From: Palsa-504 sp963739615
Lineage (GTDB): Bacteria; Actinomycetota; Actinomycetes; Streptosporangiales; Streptosporangiaceae
DNA: 64,000 nt
Reading direction: 5' to 3'
Assembly: GCA_963739615.1 (NCBI GenBank)
Contig: CAVUBD010000016.1
Coordinates: 186,001 to 250,000, forward strand
The notes under the pieces are model-generated. The model was not told the DNA's origin, did not search any database, and saw nothing but the letters and a program-made list of their open reading frames with translations. A program made the position numbers and the translations under genes. Shown here piece after piece: positions 43,911 to 51,376 of the stretch (the stretch's first letter is position 1; each line of letters starts with the position of its first letter).

Positions 43911-44339
43911 ATGGCGATCGAGCTAGTGCCGCTATGTACGCTGCACGTTCAGCTAAAGCCACCGATCGAGGTCGGTGCTGGGCCGTGTGGAACGCGACTG
44001 ATCGTCGAAGTGGCGAGCGCGCAGGTCCAGGGAGACCGTCTGCGCGGCGAGATGGTGGGATCCGCAGCCGCGGACTGGCTGCTCGTCGGCCCTGAGGGCA
44101 CTGGAACGCTCGACATCCGGGCGACGATCCGCACCGATGATGGCGCGACCATCTTTATGCAGTACCACGGCCGGTCAGACCTGTCGGAGGGCCTTGACCC
44201 GCCAAAGACGATCTACGTCGCCCCTCGTTTCGAGACCTGTGACGAGCGCTACACATGGCTCAACCAGATTCAGGCAATCGGCAAAGGGATTGTCCACGAA
44301 GACTTTTCGCTCGACTACGAGTGGTGCGAGGTGCGCTAG
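43911..44339 (+). CDS. DUF3237 domain protein
   Basis: This encodes 142 residues. The sequence LVPLCTLHVQLKPPIEVGAG, then GEMVGSAAADWLLVGPEGTG and TLDIRATIRTDDGATIFMQY, then APRFETCDERYTWLNQIQAI matches the beta-barrel DUF3237 family (UPF0311-like) over its whole length. The function is unknown. It starts 38 bp after the right end of ISKra4 copy 2, so its original promoter may have been displaced; no strong ribosome-binding site is visible. Confidence 0.82.
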   Translation: MAIELVPLCTLHVQLKPPIEVGAGPCGTRLIVEVASAQVQGDRLRGEMVGSAAADWLLVGPEGTGTLDIRATIRTDDGATIFMQYHGRSDLSEGLDPPKTIYVAPRFETCDERYTWLNQIQAIGKGIVHEDFSLDYEWCEVR

Positions 44340-44709
44340 GCCGCCGGGCTGTTCTGCGCCACGGGCTTTCGCGTCAGTCCTGTTCCTGGTCGCGATCGCA
44401 CAGCGCTTCAAGGTGCGCTCGGTGCGCATCGCGACTACCACGGTCGCTTTCGGCCTGGCTGCCTACACCACGGTGGCGGTGATGACCCTGCCACGGATGT
44501 GAGCCGTCTTGCCTACCCGAGTTGCTCACATCTGACTTCCTCGCCGCCGAATCTTTGCGAGCTGGCGACGCGCCAATACTCGGCGTAGCCGACCGCGCGC
44601 GGCGCCGACGGGCGGGATTGACGCGACGGGCGCGAGCTGGACATTCGTGGACGAGAAAGACGACCCGGCGCACCGCGCCGGGTGTGCGCGCCGGTCAAAC
44701 CGTCTCTGA
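44340..44709. other. Membrane-protein fragment and spacer
   Basis: Positions 44368..44502 read one to two membrane helices (VLFLVAIAQRFKVRSVRIAT, then FGLAAYTTVAVMTLPRM and a stop). This looks like the end of a DUF998-type membrane protein without its beginning. The rest, to 44709, has no gene. TTCCTCGCCGCCGAATC at 44540 echoes the dispersed repeat at 12707 and 47284. Confidence 0.45.
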
Positions 44710-44994
44710 TTAGTGGCACAGCGCGGCTGGGACGGCGCGGGCGCGCCGGGCCGGCCTCGGCAAGGCTGAGCCCGGCGTGGGGAGCGCCTCCGTGGTTACC
44801 CCCGGCGCCTGCCCCTCATCGACGGCGGCCTGCCGCAGCCACTTACGCAGCCACTTACGCAGCGTCTCCGAGCTCATCCCCAGCCGCCGGGCGACCGCGG
44901 TGATCGCCGCGTACTCCGACGGATAGTCGCCGGCATGCTCGCGGACGAGCCGGATCGCCTTGGCCTTCGTGTCCTGGTCGTACCTGACAGGCAT
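44710..44994 (-). pseudogene. IS3 family OrfA fragment
   Basis: From ATG at 44994 the frame reads MPVRYDQDTKAKAIRLVREH, then ITAVARRLGMSSETLRKWLR, the helix-turn-helix of IS3 OrfA. A 12-bp unit (CACTTACGCAGC) is duplicated in tandem, doubling R-K-W-L. After GVTTEALPTPG the sequence departs from the family and no OrfB follows. It is a broken remnant. Confidence 0.75.
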
Positions 44995-45269
44995 GTAACG
45001 TGCCACCTTCCCAAGGTAGGAAGTATGCACGAACCTCGGGACGGTTCAGTCCACAGGCGGAAAGTGGCAGTTGCCTGTCTTGACAGGCTACGGACCAAGG
45101 TGTTGCGTGGGTCAAAGTCGGTTTCAGGGTTCAGGCTTCGATCAGTGCGGCTTGCCATCGGGCGCGGTCTACCAGGCGGCCCGATGCAGTACCTGCGGAG
45201 GAGGGATCAGGGATGACCATCGAGGCCGCGTACCGGGCGGGGGCGATGATGGGTGCTGGCTGACCAGCG

Positions 45270-45956
45270 ATGAACGCCGAGTTCTTCGCGCTGGCGTTCG
45301 CCTCGGCGCTGAACCCCAAGCTGCTTGCCCTGGATCTGCTGCTGATCGAGAACCGACGGCCGCGGGCGATGTTCCTGTGCGTCCTGCTCGGCGGGATGAC
45401 CGTGGCTCTGACGATCGGCCTGCTGGACGTGCTCACCATCCACGCCGACGCGATCACGGCCCAGGGAAAGGCGAGCGCCGGAGTCGACCTGGGCCTGGGC
45501 CTGCTGCTGCTGGCCGTCGGCGGGCTGCTCGCCACCGGCCGCTTGCACAGTCGGCAGCGGGCACCGGTCCCGGCAGGCACCGGACCGCCAGAGAAGCCGG
45601 AGAAGAAGGACGGCTGGGCGCAGCGAGTACTAGCCGAACCGCGGCTCGGGCTGGCCATGCTGGTCGGCGCGCTGATCGGCCTCCCCGGCGCCAGCTACAT
45701 CGCCGCGCTGCACAACCTGGTCGCCGGGAAATACTCCACCGTGACGCAGGTCGTCGCCGTCGTGGTCTTCGTCGTCATCGACTTCTTGCTGATCATCATT
45801 CCGTTCGCGTTCCTGGAACTGCGCCGTGAGGCCACCAAGGCGCTGCTCAAGCGCTCCCAGGGCTGGCTGCTGGGCCACGCCTTGCAGCTCATGGTCGGCA
45901 TCGCCCTGCTCCTGGGCGCCTACCTGACAGTCAGCGCCCTGGTACGCCTGAGCTGA
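45270..45956 (+). CDS. GAP/Sap family membrane protein
   Basis: This encodes 228 residues with six hydrophobic segments. The first repeat has FFALAFASALNPKLLALDLL and the second has RVLAEPRLGLAMLVGALIGL with P-G-A-S-Y. This internal two-fold pattern is typical of GAP (glycolipid addressing) proteins, known in mycobacteria as Sap or Gap, which help export lipids through the cytoplasmic membrane. A charged cytosolic loop, PEKPEKKDGWAQ, joins the halves. It lies in the C-D element near a K+ channel gene on the same strand. Confidence 0.82.
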   Translation: MNAEFFALAFASALNPKLLALDLLLIENRRPRAMFLCVLLGGMTVALTIGLLDVLTIHADAITAQGKASAGVDLGLGLLLLAVGGLLATGRLHSRQRAPVPAGTGPPEKPEKKDGWAQRVLAEPRLGLAMLVGALIGLPGASYIAALHNLVAGKYSTVTQVVAVVVFVVIDFLLIIIPFAFLELRREATKALLKRSQGWLLGHALQLMVGIALLLGAYLTVSALVRLS

Positions 45957-46131
45957 GGTTAGGGCGGCTCGGCAAGGCCACGAATGCTAACACCGCCTGC
46001 CAGGGACTGCCCCGGGACTGCCCCGCGAGCAACCCTGTTATGCATGTCCCTCGGCTCGGGTCAAGATGAACCGGTTCGGATTTCTCACCACGGGCTTGCC
46101 CGGGATCTCGGCTGGCTCCCGGAAGGAGACG

Positions 46132-46806
46132 ATGATGGCGCGAAGCACTCAGTCCGATACTCGGCCGGAGGATGGACTTGCTGCCTCCCCTGGCCGGTTT
46201 GACCTGCTGCTGGTCGTAATGGTCTCTGTCTACCTGCTGTCCGCGCTTACCAACGGCCGGTGGATCGATGCGCTACGAGTGTTGCTCTTCACCGTGGCCG
46301 CGCTGCTGGCGCTGCGGGGCTCTTTGGTGCCGAGGCGGACGGCGCGGCTGATCCTGGTAGCGGTGCTCGCCGGTTCGGCGATCATGCTCACGTTGTCGTT
46401 CACCACCGAAACCGGCAGAGGGATCGCGAGCGTCTGGGCAGGCCTGGTATTGCTGTTCGCCGTCGTAGTGATCGTGCATCGCGTGCTGTCCGTCAGGACG
46501 GTTACCGCGCAGAACATCTACGGCGCTGTCAGCGCTTATCTGATGATCGGCGTGGCATTCGCCTCTTTCTTCGCGGCGATCGACCACCTGAGCGGCGGCC
46601 ACTTCTTTGCCCAGGGCCAGCCGGACAGCACGCAGACCTTCCAGTACTTCAGCTTTACCACGCTGACCACCTTGGGCTACGGAGACTTCACCGCCGCGGA
46701 CAACTTCGGGAGAGCCTTGGCTGACCTGGAAGCACTCACCGGCCAGATATTCCTGGTTACCCTCGTGGCCTTCCTGGTTGCCCGGTTCCGGGCTCCCGGC
46801 CGCTGA
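46132..46806 (+). CDS. Potassium channel family protein
   Basis: This encodes 224 residues. The pore has the K+ selectivity filter TLTTLGYGDFT near residue 183, preceded by a pore helix QTFQYFSFTT and followed by the last membrane helix GQIFLVTLVAFLVARF. Four further hydrophobic segments precede the pore. There is no cytosolic RCK domain. It would form a tetramer passing K+. GGAAGGAG six bases before ATG at 46132 decides the start. Confidence 0.85.
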   Translation: MMARSTQSDTRPEDGLAASPGRFDLLLVVMVSVYLLSALTNGRWIDALRVLLFTVAALLALRGSLVPRRTARLILVAVLAGSAIMLTLSFTTETGRGIASVWAGLVLLFAVVVIVHRVLSVRTVTAQNIYGAVSAYLMIGVAFASFFAAIDHLSGGHFFAQGQPDSTQTFQYFSFTTLTTLGYGDFTAADNFGRALADLEALTGQIFLVTLVAFLVARFRAPGR

Positions 46807-46816
46807 TACTGGAGCT

Positions 46817-47205
46817 ATGACTGAGACCGAGTCCCTGATCGCCGAGGTCCGCCAACTGCGCGCCGACGTCGCCCGGCTGCACGCCGCGCACACGCCGGCG
46901 CACATCCGGCACGGCTGGATGAAGCTGCTCTTCAAAGACCTGTCCACCAACCCGTACACCCAGTACAAGGTCCACATGTGGGGCGCGATCTACTGGCTGA
47001 TCAACTTCCCGCTGATCTGCTGCCTGTTCTTCTTCACGCCCACGCTGGGCTCAAGCTCGGCATCTTCATCACGCTGATCTACTCGATCTACGCCAACCTT
47101 GCGACCGACTACGGCGCCATGTCAGCGGCCGAGGCAGCGTTCGGTGAGCCGCAGCCGCCGCCGATCCCACTTGAGCCGCCGCCGCCGCCGCTGCCGCCGA
47201 TATGA
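46817..47205 (+). pseudogene. Membrane protein with frameshift, unknown family
   Basis: ATG at 46817, ten bases after the channel gene, opens MTETESLIAEVRQLRADVAR (coiled coil). Then LLFKDLSTNPYTQYKVHMWG and a membrane helix WLINFPLICCLFFFTPTL follow. The second helix, KLGIFITLIYSIYANLATDY, and the Pro-rich end lie in another frame, so one base is gained or two lost at about 47045. Joined, it would have about 130 residues with two helices. It could be a channel-associated subunit given the spacing, or simply decayed. Confidence 0.55.
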
Positions 47206-47594
47206 GGCGGCGCAAGCCTCCGGGCGCTTCCGGTCGCCCGTACCTGACGCTTGGCCAGGGCCGACCGACGGTTTGCCCCGTCCTTCCTCGCAGGCGCCGA
47301 ATCCTTGCGAGTGGTTGCCGGGTCTAGGCTGACGAAGCCATCGCGAAGCGCGACGCCCGCAGGGCGTCCTAGACGCGGTGGCCGCGAGCTGGACAATGGG
47401 TGGCGAGGAAGACGGCCTTGCGCTGTATCGGCGTGCGTGTCGTGTGACCGGTCTTGATCTGCGGACGCTGCCAGTGTGCGGCCCGGCGTGCGTCGGCCGG
47501 GGCCCCCAAGGCCGGAGGCCGACGCTGACGCCGGGCCAGCCGCCTTGATAGAAGTACAGAAGAATAATTCGGCAATGCGGAAGTTGTGCGATTC
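47206..47594. other. Intergenic with two dispersed repeats
   Basis: Positions 47279..47400 match 12700..12815, including the perfect hairpin GACGCCC-GCA-GGGCGTC at 47349..47365. Positions 47478..47594 match the sequence downstream of the first RelE gene (26015..26141). No gene is seen. Confidence 0.55.
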
Positions 47595-47885
47595 TCAGGT
47601 GCGGTAGACATCTCGGCGGTGGGCGACGTCTACTACGGTCACCACACGGGCCTTATCGTCGATCCGGTAGATCACCCGGTAGGTGCCACGGCGGGCGCTG
47701 AACCTGTCATCCATTGGCGGAAGCAGCCTCTTGCCAATCCGGTAGGGATCGGCAAGCAGAGGGCCAGTAATGAACTCGTAGGCCGCTGCTGCAACGGCCT
47801 CCGGGAGAGTTTCGCTCAGCGCGCGGCGGACAGTGGACGTTGTCCGCAGTTCGTAGGAATCCTCTCCCGCAGGCGCGCCGCTCAC
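47595..47885 (-). CDS. RelE/ParE-type toxin (copy 2)
   Basis: This encodes 96 residues, identical to copy 1 in most of its length (TTSTVRRALSETLPEAVAAA, then RLLPPMDDRFSARRGTYRVI). Differences cluster in the first ten residues (SGAPAGEDSYEL against SGEPAEEPYEL). GTG at 47885 overlaps the antitoxin stop by 4 bp (GTGA). It ends the C-D segment, 400 bp from att copy D, just as copy 1 does at copy C. Confidence 0.88.
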   Translation of the reverse strand: MSGAPAGEDSYELRTTSTVRRALSETLPEAVAAAAYEFITGPLLADPYRIGKRLLPPMDDRFSARRGTYRVIYRIDDKARVVTVVDVAHRRDVYRT

Positions 47886-48160
47886 TGCGCCTGGCGCCGC
47901 CTCATCGCTTCGGCGAGTTCATCTGCGGAAACGTACTCGCCGCGGGCTAGCTCCGCGTCAGACTCGGCCAAGTGGTTCATCGTCGCGGCATCGCGCATGA
48001 TCTCTAGGGTTTCCTCAAGCGCTTCAAGATCCTCTGGAGCGATGAGGACGGCAGAAGGCCTGCCATGCACGGTCACGGTCACCCGCTCGTGATGGTCATG
48101 AACACGACCGACGAGCTCAGACAGATGGGACTTGACGTCGCCCAGCGGAAGCACGGTCAT
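47882..48160 (-). CDS. Phd/YefM-type antitoxin (copy 2)
   Basis: This encodes 92 residues, nearly the same as copy 1 with changes such as HLSELVGRVH for HLSEIVGRVH and MNHLAES for MNRLAES. The toxin-binding C-terminus ends RRRQAQ in place of RQRQA. Because both toxin and antitoxin are so alike, either antitoxin probably neutralises either toxin. ATG at 48160 is set by the leaderless promoter. Confidence 0.87.
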   Translation of the reverse strand: MTVLPLGDVKSHLSELVGRVHDHHERVTVTVHGRPSAVLIAPEDLEALEETLEIMRDAATMNHLAESDAELARGEYVSADELAEAMRRRQAQ

Positions 48161-48196
48161 AGTCAAAAGTATGACCAAAAAACCAGGCAGTGTCAA
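48155..48196 (-). promoter_or_regulatory. Leaderless promoter and operator of toxin-antitoxin copy 2
   Basis: TTGACA (48196..48191), a 17-bp spacer, CATACT (48173..48168), seven bases and then the ATG. The inverted repeat GGTCATA/TATGACC (48155..48176) is the same as in copy 1, although the spacer sequence has diverged. The conserved elements are therefore the functional ones. Confidence 0.65.
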
Positions 48197-48246
48197 AGAG
48201 AGCTTCGCCGGCTACCCTGTGAAAATCCGTTAGCACGAGACAAGCA

Positions 48247-48329
48247 AAAAGCCCCTTCTCTGTTCGAGAAAGAGCCTCTGCCTTGGTAGCGGGGGCGGGA
48301 TTTGAACCCGCGACCTCTGGGTTATGAGC
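48247..48329 (-). repeat. att copy D: tRNA-fMet 3' part plus terminator hairpin
   Basis: Positions 48284..48329 are identical to the tRNA 3' part. The hairpin at 48247..48282 is slightly mismatched. GTTAGC at 48229..48234 lies 50 bp away, in the arm position. Confidence 0.9.
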
Positions 48330-48444
48330 AGTACGACGCGCGTCACCCCCGTCTCCGGCGTCCCGGCGCGTCTCGCTGACCTGCTGGGCCGCGGGGCGGG
48401 CGTCGCCGGTATCGCGCACCGTCTTCTCTGTCTCGCGCGGTCTC

Positions 48445-48462
48445 GTTAGCGGATCCGTTAGC
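48445..48462. promoter_or_regulatory. Paired hexamer arm site (GTTAGC type)
   Basis: GTTAGC-GGATCC-GTTAGC has a 12-bp period and lies 116 bp from copy D. It matches the pair at 7550 in sequence and distance. Confidence 0.5.
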
Positions 48463-48541
48463 CGATACTGGTGCCGGCCTGGTCCGCAGAGCATGACAGA
48501 CACCATCCCGCACTCTAAGGCGACTATGGTAGGATAATGGT

Positions 48542-48823
48542 ATGACATCATCCGTTAAGCGGAAGGTCTCGGTCACCCTCGACGCGGATCTCGTCGCGGC
48601 GATGGAAGCCGATAGTAGTACCACGCTCTCTGCTGAAGTGAACTCGGCTCTGCGGGCGGAGTTTACCCGGCGCAAGCGGCAGCAGGCTCTGGCGGATCTT
48701 CTCGATCGCCTAGCTGACGAGCGGGGCAGGCTGGACACGCCAGAAGACGAGGCCGAGATTGCACGGTATATGCGACTGCTCGGCGGTGTCACCGAAGAAC
48801 CGAGCGAACTGCGGGTCGGCTGA
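48542..48823 (+). CDS. Ribbon-helix-helix type antitoxin
   Basis: This encodes 93 residues. It starts RKVSVTLDADLVAAMEADSS, then TLSAEVNSALRAEFTRRKRQ, the beta-alpha-alpha fold of CopG-like antitoxins, and an acidic C-terminal arm TPEDEAEIARYMRLLGGVTE follows. The stop overlaps the VapC start (TGATG). TAGGAT at 48530..48535 ends six bases before the ATG, so transcription may be leaderless here as well. It probably neutralises the next gene and represses the operon. Confidence 0.82.
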   Translation: MTSSVKRKVSVTLDADLVAAMEADSSTTLSAEVNSALRAEFTRRKRQQALADLLDRLADERGRLDTPEDEAEIARYMRLLGGVTEEPSELRVG

Positions 48824-49251
48824 TGCGACTGGTGCTCGACGCCGAAGCGGTGAACGCATTGCTTAATCCAAGGCACCCGGCAGAGCGGAAGGTACGGCTG
48901 GCCATGGAGGCGGCGCGCAGGCTGCGCCGCGAGGTCGCGATCGCGACAGGAACCCTGGCAGAACTGTACCGGGGGGCCGGACACAATCAGGCGCTGGACG
49001 CCCTCCTTGCCCGGGAATCAGGGGATGGGTTGTTGCTACGTGACACCGACCGTACTCTGGCTCGCCTAATCGGAGCGCTACTCACCGAGGCGCGTGCCAG
49101 TTCTGCGCTCTTCGCGGACGCCCATCCCGTCGCCGTGGCAGTCGAGGCGGGTGGGGGCGTCGTGCAGACTGCTGATCCGGATGACCTCGGCCGACTGGCA
49201 GCCCCATACCGAACGGTAGTCATAGAATCACTGGTTCAGAAGAAAGGCTAA
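48823..49251 (+). CDS. VapC-type PIN domain toxin
   Basis: This encodes 142 residues. The PIN acidic residues are visible: Asp6 in MRLVLDAEAVN, Glu47 in GTLAELYRG, Asp99 in LFADAHPVAVAVE, and Asp118/Asp120 in VVQTADPDDLGRLA. Such toxins are Mg-dependent RNases that cut tRNA or rRNA. The pair is the only gene content between att copies D and E, so it is either a minimal remnant or the stabiliser of the innermost element. Confidence 0.85.
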   Translation: MRLVLDAEAVNALLNPRHPAERKVRLAMEAARRLRREVAIATGTLAELYRGAGHNQALDALLARESGDGLLLRDTDRTLARLIGALLTEARASSALFADAHPVAVAVEAGGGVVQTADPDDLGRLAAPYRTVVIESLVQKKG

Positions 49252-49329
49252 CCAGCCTGAGGCCCAGGCGCTGGGCCCTCAGGGCCGACCAGCGTGACCG
49301 CGAGCATCCCATCCACAAACCACATGCAG

Positions 49330-49363
49330 AAGGCCCTCTCTCCGTTCGAGAAAGGGCCTCTGG
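49330..49363 (-). terminator. tRNA-fMet terminator hairpin
   Basis: Arms AGGCCCTTTCTC and, with one mismatch, GAGAGAGGGCCT (minus strand) enclose a GAACG loop directly after the CCA end. Copies of it accompany every att repeat, so the crossover sequence of the elements extended past the tRNA. Confidence 0.7.
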
Positions 49364-49366
49364 CCT

Positions 49367-49443
49367 TGGTAGCGGGGGCGGGATTTGAACCCGCGACCTC
49401 TGGGTTATGAGCCCAGCGAGCTACCGAACTGCTCCACCCCGCG
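49367..49443 (-). tRNA. Initiator tRNA-fMet (CAU)
   Basis: A complete 77-nt tRNA. The acceptor stem GCGGGG pairs with CCCCGC, and the first base C faces U at position 72 unpaired, the mark of initiators. Anticodon stem GCTGGGC is followed by CATAACCCA with three G-C pairs next to the loop, the T-arm is GCGGG-TTCAAAT-CCCGC, and CCA is encoded. It is the only complete copy here and the integration target for the island to its left. Confidence 0.97.
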
Positions 49444-49546
49444 GTGCGTGTCTTTACTTTATGAACTCCTGGCGGCCAAAGCAAATCATGGCCGGCGCTC
49501 GCGCTGGGCGGTCACCCCGGGTTCCGGCAGGGCGTAACCTTCCGCC

Positions 49547-49999
49547 ATGACCGAGGTCGTGATCTACACAGACGGCGCGTGCAGCGGGAACCCAGGACCG
49601 GGTGGCTGGGGGGCCGTACTGTCCTGGAAGGGCACGGAAAAGGAGCTGTACGGCGGCGACCCGCAGACCACCAACAACCGGATGGAACTGATGGCGGCCA
49701 TCCAGGCGATCGAGTCGCTGCAGCGGCCCGCGCAGGTGAAACTGCACACCGACAGCAAGTACCTGCTCGACGGGATCACCAAGTGGATCAGCGGCTGGCA
49801 GCGCAACGGCTGGCGGACCTCGGCCAGGCAGCCGGTCAAGAACGCGGACCTGTGGCGCAGGCTGACCGAGGCGATGAGCCGGCACGAGGTCACCTGGCTC
49901 TGGGTCAAGGGACACGCGGGCGATCCGGGCAACGAGCGGGCCGACGCCCTGGCGCGCCGCGGCATCGAGGAAGCGGTCAGCGCGGTCCGTCCGGGATAG
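49547..49999 (+). CDS. rnhA: Ribonuclease HI
   Basis: This encodes 150 residues, the normal bacterial length. Catalytic residues are Asp9 (IYTDGACSGNPGPGG), Glu47 (NNRMELMA), Asp69 (LHTDSKYL) and Asp133 (NERADALA), with His123 in VKGHAGDPG. It degrades RNA in RNA-DNA hybrids with Mg2+. It is monocistronic, starts about 100 bp beyond the tRNA and marks the chromosomal side of the integration point. Confidence 0.95.
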   Translation: MTEVVIYTDGACSGNPGPGGWGAVLSWKGTEKELYGGDPQTTNNRMELMAAIQAIESLQRPAQVKLHTDSKYLLDGITKWISGWQRNGWRTSARQPVKNADLWRRLTEAMSRHEVTWLWVKGHAGDPGNERADALARRGIEEAVSAVRPG

Positions 50000-50209
50000 C
50001 GATTATTCCGCGCGGGCCGAGGGCCGGACGTGCGGGGGGTTGCGGTCGCCGCGCGCGTGCGGGGGCCTGCGGTCATCCAGCAGGAGCAGCCAAGATAGCG
50101 CCACCGCCTATGGTCACACGAGAATAGTCAGCTGTGAACGATTTCGGTGTGGTGATAGAAATGCACCCGCTCTGGGCCACGGGGACTTATCCGCCGCACC
50201 GATTCGCGC
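50000..50209. other. Intergenic between convergent genes
   Basis: This separates rnhA from the 3' end of the transporter gene. No gene is seen. GC-rich repeats near 50010..50070 may fold but no clear terminator was found. Confidence 0.4.
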
Positions 50210-51244
50210 TCAGTGCGCCGGCGGGCTGCGGCGCACCACCAGGAACACAGCGCCGACGATGAGGACGCCGCCGCCGATCATGGCCGGGGTGAGCCGCTCG
50301 TTCAGGATGAGCGTGCCGAGCAGGACGGCGATGACCGGGTTCACGTACGCGTAGGTCGCGACCGTGGCGGTCGGCAGCGCCCGGACCGCGATGCCGTAGG
50401 CGGAAAACGCCACGATCGAGCCGATCACGGTCAGGTAGCCCAGGGCCAGCCACGAGCTGGCCGACACCCGGGCCAGGTGGAGCGAGCCGAGCTCGCCGGT
50501 CGCGGCGGACAGCGCCAGCAGCGCGACACCGCCGCTGAGCAGCTGCATGCCGCTGGCCAGCGGCGGGCTGGCCGGAAGGGTGACCCGCCTGGCCATGATC
50601 GTGCCGAGCGCCCAGCAGGCCGCCGCGATCAAGATGATCACCACGCCCCAGGCCGACACCCCGGCCGCCCCAGGCCGGCGCTCCCCGAGGCCGGACAGCA
50701 GGGCGACTCCGGCCAGCCCGAGCGCCAGCCCTGTCAGCGGGGCCAGCCCGAGCCTGGCGTGGTTCAGGCCCGCGTCGATGCCGAGCAGCCACAGCGGCAC
50801 CGTGGCGACGAGCAGCGCGGCGAGCCCGGACGGCACGGTCTTCTCGCCGATGCCCACCGCGCCGTTGGCCACGAGCAGCAGCACGCCCACGACGACGCAG
50901 CCCAGCCACTCGGCCCGGCCCGGCCAGTACCGGGTGGCCTGTCCCGCCGCGCGGGCCGCCGCCCGGCGCCCCCGCAGCGCCAGCGGGAACATGATCAGCC
51001 CGGCCACCAGGTTCCGCGCCGCCGCCAGCAGCAGCGGCGGGATCGTCTCGACGCCCACCCTGATAGCCAGGTAAGTACTGCCCCACACCAGCCACACGAT
51101 GAGCAGGCAAACCCACGCGACCATACCGGCCCGCCGCGCCACGTCCGACTTTTCTTTATCCCGAACGATCCGGCCTGCTTGCGGTCCGTCCCCCGCTCGC
51201 CGCCCGTCCGGAGCGTAAGCCGCGGGCGCGTTCCGCTTGCTCAT
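50210..51244 (-). CDS. EamA/DMT superfamily transporter
   Basis: This encodes 344 residues. After a charged N-terminal tail of about 40 residues, ten hydrophobic helices form two EamA repeats. The first opens VCLLIVWLVWGSTYLAIRVG and the second begins AWGVVIILIAAACWALGTIM. The conserved VPLWLLGID and the C-terminal NPVIAVLLGTLILNERLT are typical of the RhaT/YdcZ-like drug or metabolite exporters. The substrate is unknown. It stands apart from the envelope cluster and faces rnhA. Confidence 0.87.
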   Translation of the reverse strand: MSKRNAPAAYAPDGRRAGDGPQAGRIVRDKEKSDVARRAGMVAWVCLLIVWLVWGSTYLAIRVGVETIPPLLLAAARNLVAGLIMFPLALRGRRAAARAAGQATRYWPGRAEWLGCVVVGVLLLVANGAVGIGEKTVPSGLAALLVATVPLWLLGIDAGLNHARLGLAPLTGLALGLAGVALLSGLGERRPGAAGVSAWGVVIILIAAACWALGTIMARRVTLPASPPLASGMQLLSGGVALLALSAATGELGSLHLARVSASSWLALGYLTVIGSIVAFSAYGIAVRALPTATVATYAYVNPVIAVLLGTLILNERLTPAMIGGGVLIVGAVFLVVRRSPPAH

Positions 51245-51376
51245 GATGTCAAGCCTGCCAGCCGGCTTTCAGCTGCACGAGTGGCAGCGATGCCATTGTT
51301 CAGCGAGATCCTGCCAGCGCGTTAAAGGAGGCCGGACGCGGGTGCCGAGGCTCGTTCGGACCCATGATCTTCATGA

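Noticed and set aside
44710..45158. A complete IS3 element near 44.7-45.2 kb
   Set aside because: Only OrfA is recognisable, with an internal 12-bp duplication. OrfB and terminal repeats are absent.
5466..48329. Regarding the repeated tRNA sequences as multiple tRNA-Met genes
   Set aside because: Copies at 5466, 7390, 13024, 26829 and 48284 lack the acceptor 5' strand, the D-arm and half of the anticodon stem. Only 49367..49443 is complete.
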